Shown: in pieces, positions 19,309-28,144 of the stretch
Layout: each line of letters opens with the position of its first letter
Numbering within the stretch: the stretch's first letter is position 1
From: Opimibacter sp041746735
GTDB lineage: Bacteria > Bacteroidota > Bacteroidia > Chitinophagales > Saprospiraceae
Length of the DNA: 64,000 bases
Direction of reading: 5' to 3'
Assembly (NCBI GenBank): GCA_041746735.1
Contig: JBGTGP010000028.1
Location: forward strand, 1-64,000
Notes under the pieces: generated by a model
Told to the model about the DNA's origin: nothing
The model's input: only the letters and a program-made list of their open reading frames with translations
Databases searched by the model: none
Position numbers and translations under genes: made by a program

Positions 19309-20784
19309 ATGATGCAAACTCATTTTCATAAACACCTCTTTTCATTTCGGGTCAGTGTATGCCAAGTTCTAATGCTTGTTTTAATTTGCGCATCACAACC
19401 TTTACTCGCACAGCATGAGGGCCAGACAAGCCTACTAGAGCATATCGAGCATCATACATCCCAGTATACAGATGCTGCTTTGCAGATCTGGTCATTTGCC
19501 GAAGTAGGGTATCAGGAATACAAGTCCTCCGCCCTGTTGCAGCAACTTCTGCAGGATGCGGGATTCAGTATCACCTCGGGTGTGGCAGCGATGCCAACGG
19601 CCTTTATCGCCGAGTATGGTCATGGAACACCCGTAATCGGAATCCTCGGTGAGTTTGATGCCTTGCCAGGTCTGTCGCAGGACACCATACCCATAGAGCA
19701 ACCCCTTCGCGCAGGTGCACCAGGTCATGCCTGTGGTCACCATCTGTTTGGTGTCGGCTCAGCCGCTGCGGCCATTGCCGTCAAAGAATGGCTGATCTCC
19801 TCCGGCACTCACGGCACGATCCGATACTACGGTACTCCCGCAGAAGAAGGCGGAGGAGGCAAAACCTATTTTGTGAAAGCCGGTCTCTTTGACGATACCG
19901 ATGCTGTATTACACTGGCATCCATCCAACGGCAACAGTGCCGACGCTGCTTCATCTCTGGCCAATAAAAGCGCCAAGTTCAGATTCTATGGCAGCGCCTC
20001 ACATGCATCAGGTTCCCCATGGCTCGGCCGTTCGGCCCTTGACGGTGTCGAAGCCATGAACCACATGGTCAATCTCATGCGCGAACACCTGCCCCCCGAA
20101 TCCAGAATCCACTATATCATCACCAAAGGCGGTGATGCCCCTAATGTCGTACCGGCCTTTGCTGAAGTATTCTACTATTGCCGCCATCCGGAAATGCAGA
20201 TGGTCCACAAAAATTTTGAATGGATCGTCAAAGCCGCCGAAGGTGCCGCACTCGGCACCGACACCCGCATGGACTATGAAGTGATCCATGGGCTCTACAA
20301 TGTACTCCCTAATGAGACTCTCTCCAGAGTTATGAACCGGAACCTCAATCTCGCCGGAGGTTACACCTATACTATGGAGGAACGAGCCTTTGCCGAGAAG
20401 ATACAGGAAACGCTACCCGCTCCTTCCAATCTCAACAACACGTCGATGGTCATGCCGTTCCGGATCGAAGAGAAAGGGAGTGGTGGCTCGACGGATGTAG
20501 GAGATGTAAGCTGGGTGGTGCCTACGACAGGTATGCGTGCCGCGACATGGGTCCCCGGTACCCAAAGCCATTCCTGGCAGGCTGTTGCGGCCGGCGGCAC
20601 GTCCATTGGTATCAAAGGTATGCTCGTAGCGGCCAGGACGATGGCACTGACAGCAGCGGACCTCTTTACGGATCCGTCGGTGATTTCAGTCGCCCGTGAA
20701 GAATTGCATCGTCGTCGTGGACCCGACTTTAAATACACGCCTATGATCGGCGATCGTGAGCCACCTTTGGATTATAGGGAGTGA
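19309..20784 (+). CDS. Secreted M20-family amidohydrolase (AbgB-like)
   Basis: A 491-residue exported metallopeptidase-fold amidohydrolase. The signal peptide covers about 1-34 and ends at LLAQ. The binuclear metal site is marked by GHACGHHLFG, PAEEGGGG and a downstream WHP. The dimerisation domain has the SASHASGSPW segment typical of this family. The closest known family is the p-aminobenzoyl-glutamate hydrolase subunit B / amidohydrolase group, which cleaves amide bonds of N-acylated amino acids. Export suggests use of external acyl-amino acids or peptides. The ATG at 19309 is preferred over a TTG at 19303 that lies within the TACATTTG box. The stop codon falls at the edge of a heptamer repeat array, so the 3' end may have been altered by repeat expansion. 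Confidence 0.88.
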   Translation: MMQTHFHKHLFSFRVSVCQVLMLVLICASQPLLAQHEGQTSLLEHIEHHTSQYTDAALQIWSFAEVGYQEYKSSALLQQLLQDAGFSITSGVAAMPTAFIAEYGHGTPVIGILGEFDALPGLSQDTIPIEQPLRAGAPGHACGHHLFGVGSAAAAIAVKEWLISSGTHGTIRYYGTPAEEGGGGKTYFVKAGLFDDTDAVLHWHPSNGNSADAASSLANKSAKFRFYGSASHASGSPWLGRSALDGVEAMNHMVNLMREHLPPESRIHYIITKGGDAPNVVPAFAEVFYYCRHPEMQMVHKNFEWIVKAAEGAALGTDTRMDYEVIHGLYNVLPNETLSRVMNRNLNLAGGYTYTMEERAFAEKIQETLPAPSNLNNTSMVMPFRIEEKGSGGSTDVGDVSWVVPTTGMRAATWVPGTQSHSWQAVAAGGTSIGIKGMLVAARTMALTAADLFTDPSVISVAREELHRRRGPDFKYTPMIGDREPPLDYRE

Positions 20785-20858
20785 GTGAGTGAGTAGTGAG
20801 TAGTGAGTAGTGAGTAGTGAGTAGTGAGTAGTGAGTAGTGAGTAGTGAGTAGTGAGTG
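20778..20858 (+). repeat. Heptamer tandem array (AGTAGTG) at the 3' end of the amidohydrolase gene
   Basis: About nine to ten copies of AGTAGTG/AGTGAGT units. The amidohydrolase stop TGA at 20782-20784 lies inside the start of the array. Same unit as 18048-18121 and, inverted, 28072-28106. Confidence 0.85.
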
Positions 20859-21092
20859 TGTGCATGAAATAGGTTGATTTGTTTCCTGGTAATGTAGATA
20901 CGCCATAATTGGCATATACCATAATTGGCATATACCATTTATGGCCTATAAACAGATTTTATTTGTACCCTCCTAGATTGGGCACATCCTTTTTCCAAAT
21001 CCTAACCCCTAACCTCCTAACCCCCTAACCTTCCCGCAAGATTCCCTAAAAACCCCTATATTTTACCTTCGTTTCGACGTTATATAAGGATC
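20859..21092. other. Intergenic region with short repeats before the barrel protein gene
   Basis: The unit ATAATTGGCATATACC occurs twice in tandem at about 20906-20937, preceded by TACGCC and followed by a third, diverged copy. A related string (TATACGCCATTTATGACATAT) is near 28030. Positions 21001-21030 carry CCTAACC-type heptamers. A near-match promoter box TACCTTCG is at 21064-21071. No gene is seen. Confidence 0.5.
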
Positions 21093-24000
21093 ATGGGCAG
21101 GATCTTGGCTATATGTATTTGTTGGACCCTCCATTGGGGCGGGCTTTTGGGCCAGAGCGTCACGACGGAGTTTGGTAAAAACAGGATCCAGTACCACGAT
21201 GACTTCAACGTCTGGAATATGTACGAGACGGAAAACTTTGTCACCTACTGGTATGGCAAAGGCCGTGAAATCGCACACACTGTCGTCCAACTGGCAGAAC
21301 TGGATAATCCGTCCATCCAGAATGTGCTTGAGCACAAGATGAATGACAAGATTGAGCTCATCGTCTATCTCGATCTCACCGACATGAAGCAGAGCAACCT
21401 GGGGATAGAGGAGCAGTTTGTCAACCAGGGCGGAATCACCAAAGTCGTGGAAAACAAGGTCTTCCTCTATTTCAATGGTGATCACAATGATTTGCGCAAA
21501 TCGCTTCGTCAGGGCATTGCTTCCGTGTACATCAACTCCATGCTGCATGGCAATAATCTTCAGGAAATCGTCCAGAACGCCGTGCTGCTCAACCTGCCGG
21601 AGTGGTTTCAGGCCGGCCTCGTCTCCTATATGGGTGAAGATTGGAATCCGGAAATCGACAGCCGGCTCAGTGATTATTTTACGTATCCAAACAAAAAGAA
21701 AAAGGACTTTGCCCGGCTGAGTAAAATCGATCCGCGACTTGCCGGACACTCCATGTGGAATTTCCTTGCCGCCACTTATGGCCGAGCCTCTATTTCCAAT
21801 ATCCTCTATCTGACACGAATCCACCGAAGTCTGGAGAATGGCTTCCTCTATGTCCTGGGTCTTGACTCCAAACAACTGGCCCGCCAATGGCAGGACTACT
21901 ATGAAAAACGCTTTGTCGCTCTCGCCGAACCCCCTACCACCTTTCGCCATGATCTCGATCTGACCCGGCAAAAACGTCCCGTTCATATAGGACGTATGCG
22001 ATTCAGCCCGGATGGAAACAAACTCGCCTACACCCTCAATGATAACAGCCGTGTCCGGGTCATCATCTATGATATGGCGACTGGCGAAAAGGATATCCTC
22101 CTCCGGTACGGCCTCCGCAACTATGAACAGGAAGCCGATCCCAACTATCCCATCCTCGCCTGGCAATCTGACGGCGCAGCTCTCAGTCTGATCTACGAGC
22201 GACGTGATATTTTATACCTCGCCCGCTTTGACCTCAATCAGGGGTCGGTCTACACCGACAAGCTCACTCCTGATTATCATCGCGTATACGACATGGACTA
22301 TTGGTCTGCCGATACACTCATGCTGGCGGCATCTACAGATGGATTTTCAGACCTCTATTTCTTTGCGCCTATCACCCGTCAGAGTGTCCGGATCTCCGAA
22401 GATTTTTACGACGATCTCGATGCCTCGGTTGTTGAGCTTGAAGGACAGCGGTATATCCTGTTTTCTTCCAATCGCCCGGATGAAAATTTTCGGAAAATGC
22501 AATTAGATTCTATTCTGCCGATTGGTCCTTTTGATCTTTTTCTGCTGGAGTATTCGAAATCCAAAACGTCTATTCGCCAGCTCACCTTTACTCCCGATGT
22601 CAGCGAACGCCTGGCGAGATTGTCCGGGCCTGACGAACTGATTTGCCTGGCGGATATCTCCGGCAGATGGCAGCGCATCCGCGTCAGCCGACTATTGGAA
22701 GATCCACCTGTCACACAGCTCCATACCCGGTATGATCGTGATATTCTGTTGCATGAGTTTGTTCCGGAAAGTCCTGTTCTCATCGATTGGGTCCGGAAAT
22801 GGAACAAACCGTATATACAGACAAGCGATCCTGACATTGGCTATAGATCGAGCCATCAACCCGGAGGAATCCGACCGGCCAGTACCTCCTCGCCTTTGGT
22901 GATCCTGGAAGAATTGAAAGAAGAAGAGGTCATCGATCCTAAGTATTTTTTCCAGACGCCGTTTCCCGCTCCACCAACCACTGCGCGCGAAACCCTAGCA
23001 CAACAACCTGTTGCAGAAAAGCCAATGCCGGTAGTAGACATCTCATCTATTCTGCATCCTGCCTCCGGTCTTGTCCGATCCGATTATCGACCAGGGGATT
23101 TGGTACCGTTTATCCGTTCGAGAGTGATTGCGGCCAGGCTCCGATTCAAACTGGATTATTTCAACACCACCATGGACAACGAACTCCTCTTTGGAGGTCT
23201 GGATAGTTATGCTGGCACAAAAAGAGAATTTGAACCTTCTCCTTTAGGATTCCTCATCAAAGGTAGTGTTCGTGATTTGTTGGAGGACTATGTGATCACA
23301 GGAGGTGTACGCTACCCGACGACCTTCAATGGTTCGGAATATTTTTTAGTCTTTGACAACCGGAAACGCCGTATCGACCGGCAGTATGCGATCTATCGCA
23401 AATCGGTGATCAATCTCGATCCATCCGGCGGTAATTTTTTACGGCGCAATCAGTTTGTCAGTGTTCTTGGACTGTCCAGATGGAGTTATCCTTTTGATAT
23501 ATACAACAGCCTGAGGTTGACGACAACGTTGCGCAATGACCGCAGCATTGCTCTGGCCACAGACCGTCAGACGTTGGAGCAAAATATCGATGACGCTCAG
23601 CGCGTCGGCGCCCGACTGGAATGGGTCTATGACAATACACGCGCATTGGATATCAACAGTCGAACTGGTACCCGTGCGAAAGTGTGGACAGAAATGGTCA
23701 AGCGTTTTGATCTCAATCTTTTTGAGTCGGGCCGCAAGTTTCAGTTTGACAAAGGGATCATGACTGTGCTAGGGCTTGATGCGCGACACTATGTGTCCCC
23801 GGACCGCCGGACTATTTTTGCGGCAAGGATTACAGCCGCTACTTCTCTGGGATCGGAGCGCATACTCTATTATCTGGGCGGAGTGGAAAACTGGCTTTTC
23901 CCTTCCTTTGACAGAGGCATTGGGGTGCCGCCCGGCATCAATTTTGCGTATACCACCATTGCTGCCAATATGCGTGGCTTTAAATACAATGCGCGTAACG

Positions 24001-24365
24001 GCAGCAGTGTCGTCCTGATCAATACGGAGGTGCGAGTACCGTTTATGCAGTATATCTCCCGCCAAAAAATGCGGTCTACCTTTCTGCGAAATCTGCAGAT
24101 CGTTGGTTTTGTCGATGCGGGAACGGCATGGCATGGTGCGGATCCCTTTTCATCCAGCAACCCGCTCAATACCGTCGTCCTGACCAATCCGCCAACTGTG
24201 GAGGTGATCGTCAATTATTACCGTAATCCACTTGTCGTGGGCTATGGTGCCGGACTGCGTACGATGCTTTTTGGATATCTCGTCAAGCTCGACTATGGAT
24301 GGAATTGGGAGTCCAAAACCAACCGAAAGCCGTTGCTTCATATTTCTATGGGGGCTGATTTTTAA
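21093..24365 (+). CDS. TolB-like propeller protein with Omp85-like C-terminal barrel
   Basis: A 1090-residue exported protein. The signal peptide is short (about 1-20). Residues about 25-285 resemble a gluzincin-type peptidase scaffold (LPEWFQAGLVSYMGEDW), but no HExxH motif is present, so the peptidase part is probably inactive. Residues about 289-500 contain PD40/TolB-like propeller repeats (RMRFSPDGNKLAYT, DLYFFAP). After a Pro-rich linker (about 600-650), residues ~680-1090 are amphipathic beta strands like the C-terminal barrel of BamA/TamA proteins and end in Phe. The sequence suggests an outer-membrane protein with a periplasmic or surface propeller. A role in envelope assembly or secretion is inference. 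It stands alone between a repeat region and convergent prfA, only 5 bp from the prfA stop. Confidence 0.75.
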   Translation: MGRILAICICWTLHWGGLLGQSVTTEFGKNRIQYHDDFNVWNMYETENFVTYWYGKGREIAHTVVQLAELDNPSIQNVLEHKMNDKIELIVYLDLTDMKQSNLGIEEQFVNQGGITKVVENKVFLYFNGDHNDLRKSLRQGIASVYINSMLHGNNLQEIVQNAVLLNLPEWFQAGLVSYMGEDWNPEIDSRLSDYFTYPNKKKKDFARLSKIDPRLAGHSMWNFLAATYGRASISNILYLTRIHRSLENGFLYVLGLDSKQLARQWQDYYEKRFVALAEPPTTFRHDLDLTRQKRPVHIGRMRFSPDGNKLAYTLNDNSRVRVIIYDMATGEKDILLRYGLRNYEQEADPNYPILAWQSDGAALSLIYERRDILYLARFDLNQGSVYTDKLTPDYHRVYDMDYWSADTLMLAASTDGFSDLYFFAPITRQSVRISEDFYDDLDASVVELEGQRYILFSSNRPDENFRKMQLDSILPIGPFDLFLLEYSKSKTSIRQLTFTPDVSERLARLSGPDELICLADISGRWQRIRVSRLLEDPPVTQLHTRYDRDILLHEFVPESPVLIDWVRKWNKPYIQTSDPDIGYRSSHQPGGIRPASTSSPLVILEELKEEEVIDPKYFFQTPFPAPPTTARETLAQQPVAEKPMPVVDISSILHPASGLVRSDYRPGDLVPFIRSRVIAARLRFKLDYFNTTMDNELLFGGLDSYAGTKREFEPSPLGFLIKGSVRDLLEDYVITGGVRYPTTFNGSEYFLVFDNRKRRIDRQYAIYRKSVINLDPSGGNFLRRNQFVSVLGLSRWSYPFDIYNSLRLTTTLRNDRSIALATDRQTLEQNIDDAQRVGARLEWVYDNTRALDINSRTGTRAKVWTEMVKRFDLNLFESGRKFQFDKGIMTVLGLDARHYVSPDRRTIFAARITAATSLGSERILYYLGGVENWLFPSFDRGIGVPPGINFAYTTIAANMRGFKYNARNGSSVVLINTEVRVPFMQYISRQKMRSTFLRNLQIVGFVDAGTAWHGADPFSSSNPLNTVVLTNPPTVEVIVNYYRNPLVVGYGAGLRTMLFGYLVKLDYGWNWESKTNRKPLLHISMGADF

Positions 24366-24370
24366 GTATG

Positions 24371-25450
24371 TCACGCTTCCTCCGCCACCATTTCCTTTAG
24401 ACGCTCAGTGTTCTCTGCCAGTTTGAGGGCATCGATGATCGGATCAAGGTCGCCGAGGACGATACGATCCAGGTTATAGAGAGTGAGGTTGATGCGATGA
24501 TCGGTGACTCTGTTTTGTGGATAGTTATAGGTCCGGATCTTATCGGATCGGTCGCCCGTGCCTACGAGAGATTTACGCTGGGCAGAATAAGCTGAAGTCG
24601 CAGCTTCACGCTGGGCTTCCCGGACCTTGTCATAGAGCCGGTTGAGTGCAATCTCGCGGTTTTTAATCTGGGAACGTCCATCCGTACTTTCCGCCACAAT
24701 GCCGGTAGGCAAGTGGGTAAAACGCACACCCGATTCTGTTTTATTGACATGCTGGCCACCGGCACCACTTGAACGGAAGGTGTCGACCTTGAGCTCGTCC
24801 TTTCGGATGTTGATGTCCTCCAGTTCAAACTTTGGAAGAATTGCTACCGTCGCCGCGGAGGTATGGACTCGTCCCTGCGTTTCCGTTTTAGGGACGCGTT
24901 GTACGCGGTGTGCGCCGGATTCAAACTTGAGATGTCCAAAGACATCCTCCCCGTAGATCTCAAGTACGATTTTGTTATATCCGCCCGCAGTACCGAGGTT
25001 CTCATCGATGATCTCATGTTTCCACCCGCGGGTTTCAAAGTAGCGCGTATACATGCGGTACAGGTCACCGGCAAAAATACTGGCCTCATCTCCACCCGTA
25101 CCGGACCGGATCTCCATGATGACATCTTTGTTATCGTCCGGGTCGCGTGGAATGAGCAGCCACCGGAGTTGCTCTTCGGCCTCTTCCTTTTTGGACTTAA
25201 GATCCTGGAGTTCGTCCTGAGCCATTTCCCGCATTTCGGAATCGGCTTCTTTGAGCATGCGGGTAGAAGAATCGATATTGGCCAGAACATTTTCATACTG
25301 GTCTATCACGGCTACAATCTCAGTCAGGTCTTTATACTCTTTATGGAGTTTGGAAAAAAGACGGATATCCCCGATCACTTCCGGGTCCGAAAGCCGGAGT
25401 TCGAGATCCTGGTATTTGTTTTTTATCGCACGTAGCCTGTCGATCATCAT
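24371..25450 (-). CDS. prfA: Peptide chain release factor 1
   Basis: A 359-residue class I release factor that reads UAA and UAG stop codons and triggers peptidyl-tRNA hydrolysis. The catalytic GGQ is in SSGAGGQHVNKTES, and the surrounding sequence (FRSSGAGG, VRFTHLPTGI) is typical of RF1. The length matches E. coli RF1 (360). A reading frame extends 20 codons further upstream, but the usual N-terminus is MIDRL and a perfect TATCTTTG promoter box lies 7 nt before this ATG, so the longer start is rejected. A second ATG follows directly at 25447. The gene is monocistronic and convergent with the barrel protein gene. HemK/PrmC, its usual partner, is not in the window. Confidence 0.97.
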   Translation of the reverse strand: MMIDRLRAIKNKYQDLELRLSDPEVIGDIRLFSKLHKEYKDLTEIVAVIDQYENVLANIDSSTRMLKEADSEMREMAQDELQDLKSKKEEAEEQLRWLLIPRDPDDNKDVIMEIRSGTGGDEASIFAGDLYRMYTRYFETRGWKHEIIDENLGTAGGYNKIVLEIYGEDVFGHLKFESGAHRVQRVPKTETQGRVHTSAATVAILPKFELEDINIRKDELKVDTFRSSGAGGQHVNKTESGVRFTHLPTGIVAESTDGRSQIKNREIALNRLYDKVREAQREAATSAYSAQRKSLVGTGDRSDKIRTYNYPQNRVTDHRINLTLYNLDRIVLGDLDPIIDALKLAENTERLKEMVAEEA

Positions 25451-25457
25451 AGGGGCG

Positions 25458-25465
25458 CAAAGATA
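25458..25465 (-). promoter_or_regulatory. -7 box (TATCTTTG) 7 nt before prfA
   Basis: On the minus strand TATCTTTG is a perfect TAnnTTTG match, with seven bases between it and the ATG at 25450. It fixes the prfA start and predicts a very short or absent leader. Confidence 0.6.
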
Positions 25466-25594
25466 CGCCCACCAGCAGGAATAGTGGCAGATACATGCAT
25501 CGACGGGCAATGTCCCCCTGCCGGATATGAGATCAGGCCACCATTAAAGGCACGTTGTGTATATTCATCCTGATTTCAAACGCCGGACCTCCTG

Positions 25595-26485
25595 ATGGAT
25601 CCACTGCCCTTCATACCGCAACATGTATACAACCGCAGAGCGGATATACATCAGGTATATGGAGGCAATCCGCAAAGTGGTATTTCGGTCTCGGCCCGAA
25701 ATCCGTATATTTTTATTTTTTCCGGATCATCCGGTCACCAGCATGGATATAAGGACCGGTGGGACAACCCCAATGTATTTGTCTATACCGGCGAAGGACA
25801 GATCGGTGATATGGCCTTTAGCCGCGGTAATCTGGCGCTGCGGGATCACAAACGCAACGGCAAACGGGTCTTTCTCTTCGAAAGTGATGGCCGGGGTCGG
25901 GCTGTTTTTATCTGTGAAGTAGAAGTGTTTGATGTCGACTTTTTTGAAACACACGATACGAAAGGTCAGATGCGACAGGGGATCAAGTTTTTCTTTAACC
26001 GCATGGGTGCTTTCGTTCCGAAGGACCTGGGAAAACAACTTGCTGTACCTCTGGCTGCGGACTTATTTCCCGGCTATGGTTTCAGAGTGCCCAATGAAAC
26101 CGAACGACAGGGACTGGTTACATCAAGAGTGGGTCAGGGTGCTTACCGAAAACGGATCATTCATCGGTGGGAGTATACGTGTGCGGTGACGGGTTTTGAC
26201 AAGCTGGAAGTGCTGGTCGCATCCCACATCGTCCCTTGGTCTGAATCCACGCATGAGCAGCGTCTTGATGTGCACAATGGCATTTTGCTCTCACCTGTGT
26301 ATGATGCTTTGTTTGACCGGCATCTGATCACGTTTGAAAATTCCGGCAGGATTATTTTATCAGAGGGCATAGAGCCGCAGGCGTATCATAAGATCGGGGT
26401 CAGCGGACAGGAGTCAGTGCGAAATTTTAGTTTGGAAAATCATAACTATCTCGACCGGCACAGGCAACGGTTTCAGGAATACTGA
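25595..26485 (+). CDS. SRA-like/HNH endonuclease, possible modification-dependent restriction enzyme
   Basis: A 296-residue two-domain protein. The N-terminal part (about 12-150) matches the SRA-like domain found in ScoMcrA/TagI-type nucleases, with YGGNPQSGIS, GYKDRWDN, FVYTGEGQIGDM and GNLALRDH. Such domains flip or read modified cytosine. The C-terminal part (about 180-270) is an HNH nuclease: CAVTGFDKLEVLVASHIVPW, then DVHNGILLSPVYDALFDRHL, giving the His and Asn of a beta-beta-alpha-metal site. The expected activity is cleavage of DNA with modified bases, so this may be a solitary type IV restriction gene. There is no adjacent methyltransferase. It is convergent with the SRAP gene, separated by 12 bp. 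Confidence 0.8.
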   Translation: MDPLPFIPQHVYNRRADIHQVYGGNPQSGISVSARNPYIFIFSGSSGHQHGYKDRWDNPNVFVYTGEGQIGDMAFSRGNLALRDHKRNGKRVFLFESDGRGRAVFICEVEVFDVDFFETHDTKGQMRQGIKFFFNRMGAFVPKDLGKQLAVPLAADLFPGYGFRVPNETERQGLVTSRVGQGAYRKRIIHRWEYTCAVTGFDKLEVLVASHIVPWSESTHEQRLDVHNGILLSPVYDALFDRHLITFENSGRIILSEGIEPQAYHKIGVSGQESVRNFSLENHNYLDRHRQRFQEY

Positions 26486-26497
26486 GCCGGTTATTTC

Positions 26498-27172
26498 TCA
26501 GACCGCTTCGATCAGTCCTGGATCGTTTTCACGTACATGATTGACGCGGGTGGAAACTCTATACCAGTCATAGTATTCAGCAGGTATGGACGAGAGTTGG
26601 GTGAGGAGGTCTTTAGACGGTATGTCTGCATCAAGCCAAAGGGATTCTTCTTCTGGTAGGAGTATGAGGGGTTGGCGGTCGTGGAGGTGGCGGATGGTGG
26701 GATCGGCTTCATGGGTGATGAGGGTAAAGCTGTGGATCCATTCTCCCAGCGGACTTTTCCAGTGCTCGTAGAGTCCTGCAATGGTAAAGATGTCTGTGTT
26801 TTTAAGTCGGATGCGGTAGGGTATTTTGCCCTCTGGTGTGTTTTGCCATTCATAATACCCGTCGAAAGGGACGATACATCTCCTTTTGTGGAAGGCCTGT
26901 CGGAACGAGGGTTTTTCTTCAATGCTTTCAAGTCGGGCATTGATGAGTTTGTAGCCGATTTTGATGTCCTTGGCCCAGTGGGGGATCAGGCCCCAGCGAT
27001 AGAGGTGGATGGCACGGGGTTCTTCCTGCGTGATGACCGGATGCATGTGCGTGGGGGCGACGTTAAAATTGGGCAGTGGATTATAGCGCTCCAATTCGTC
27101 GCTATAAAACGTGGCCCGGAAACGCTCCTCGAGTTCTTTTTCGGTTTTTGTTAGCGATGACCGTCCGCACAT
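26498..27172 (-). CDS. SRAP-family abasic-site DNA-protein crosslink protein (YedK/HMCES)
   Basis: A 224-residue SOS-response-associated peptidase family protein. Met-Cys-Gly-Arg at the start supplies Cys2, which after Met removal forms a thiazolidine crosslink with abasic sites in single-stranded DNA. The conserved NARLESIEEKPSF, CIVPFDGYYEW and HDRQPLILL segments fit the active site (Asn, Glu, His). It protects abasic sites at forks. The start overlaps the stop of the upstream SPOR gene by one base (TGATG), so the pair is almost certainly co-transcribed and translationally coupled, an odd pairing of DNA repair with an envelope protein. Confidence 0.95.
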   Translation of the reverse strand: MCGRSSLTKTEKELEERFRATFYSDELERYNPLPNFNVAPTHMHPVITQEEPRAIHLYRWGLIPHWAKDIKIGYKLINARLESIEEKPSFRQAFHKRRCIVPFDGYYEWQNTPEGKIPYRIRLKNTDIFTIAGLYEHWKSPLGEWIHSFTLITHEADPTIRHLHDRQPLILLPEEESLWLDADIPSKDLLTQLSSIPAEYYDWYRVSTRVNHVRENDPGLIEAV

Positions 27173-27840
27173 CAGCCCCCAATCCGCACATATGCATCAA
27201 TCTTGTGATAATCTTTAAGTTTCCTGACCAGTTTCCTGGCCTCATTGACGTCCGAAAAACGTCCCGCACAAACTGTATGGTATTCTGACAGGTCAAAGTT
27301 GATCACCTCCGCATCCCCAAATCCTGCTTTCTTCAGCTCTTGCATGCGCTGCTGCGCATTGGTGAGTTGGGTGAAATTGCCCGCAATGACCAGATGCATT
27401 CCGGCTGTGGCGGAAGAGGTGGAGGTGGTCGGTTTGGGTGGGGTTGAAGTAGGCTTTGTGCCTGTAGTAGCAGGAGGAGTGGTCTTTTTTGGCTCTGCCT
27501 TAGGTTCAACCTTGGGCTCTGCCTTTTTGGGCTCTGCAGGTTTAGTTTCCGGAACGGGTTCAGACTTGACCAGTTCGCTGGTCACGGGTGCCGGTTCTTC
27601 TTTTTTAACTTCGGTGGTATATGTTTCATCGTCATCACGGCTGCCGGACGATGATGAGTCGCTACTGCCATTGTAGATGGAATCGGCATCCGACATCAGG
27701 TCATCACCTACACCAGTTTCCCTGGCATCGACGATCTGACGGGGATGACGAGGTTTGTCACCACCCCAGACATGACTGATCCAGATGTAGAGCAGGAGGA
27801 GGATAAAGATGGTGACGAGAATGGTGATGATCCGGTTCAT
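27172..27840 (-). CDS. SPOR-domain membrane protein
   Basis: A 222-residue protein with an N-terminal transmembrane anchor (about 5-23). A long Ser-rich then Lys/Pro/Glu/Thr-rich linker covers about 35-145, and a C-terminal SPOR domain (about 147-220) contains HLVIAGNFTQLTNAQQRMQELK. SPOR domains bind denuded peptidoglycan glycans, usually at the division septum, so the protein is probably anchored in the inner membrane with its domain in the periplasm. It has a good promoter (TTGT, 20 bp, TATCTTTG) about 40 bp upstream and heads an operon with the SRAP gene. The PKAEPKA-like linker is low complexity. Confidence 0.85.
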   Translation of the reverse strand: MNRIITILVTIFILLLLYIWISHVWGGDKPRHPRQIVDARETGVGDDLMSDADSIYNGSSDSSSSGSRDDDETYTTEVKKEEPAPVTSELVKSEPVPETKPAEPKKAEPKVEPKAEPKKTTPPATTGTKPTSTPPKPTTSTSSATAGMHLVIAGNFTQLTNAQQRMQELKKAGFGDAEVINFDLSEYHTVCAGRFSDVNEARKLVRKLKDYHKIDAYVRIGG

Positions 27841-27882
27841 AGCGCGTGCAGTTTTCGATTACAAATCTGAGATACCTTCCCA

Positions 27883-27914
27883 CAAAGATAATAGTAATTT
27901 ATAATATGTAACAA
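27883..27914 (-). promoter_or_regulatory. Promoter of the SPOR-SRAP operon
   Basis: On the minus strand TTGT (27911-27914), a 20-bp spacer, then TATCTTTG (27883-27890). This is the best two-element Bacteroidota promoter in the window; the expected leader is about 35-40 nt. Confidence 0.65.
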
Positions 27915-28071
27915 TATGTTTTTTTGCAGATTATTTATGTGTTTTTTCTTGCATATTCCGCTTTTATGAATTTATTTCTTACCCATGGTCTGACACAGAG
28001 GGATACAACCTGAGGGCGTAATGTTTTTTATACGCCATTTATGACATATCTGCATGGCCAGAAAAGGATCA

Positions 28072-28106
28072 ACTACTCACTACTCACTACTCACTACTCA
28101 CCACTC
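28072..28106 (-). repeat. Heptamer tandem array, inverted (CACTACT)
   Basis: About five copies of CACTACT, the reverse complement of the AGTAGTG unit at 18048 and 20778. It is followed directly by four CTTTACC-like heptamers. Confidence 0.85.
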
Positions 28107-28144
28107 TTTACCCTTTACCCTTTACCTTTTACCTTTTTAAACTT

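Noticed and set aside
21063..22166. Long minus-strand open frame opposite the barrel protein gene
   Set aside because: It has no recognisable motif and lies fully antisense to a gene with clear domains; likely an artefact of codon use on the plus strand.
25451..25510. Longer prfA start 20 codons upstream
   Set aside because: The extension (Cys/Trp-rich) is unlike RF1 N-termini and overlaps a perfect promoter box; the ATG at 25450 gives the family length.
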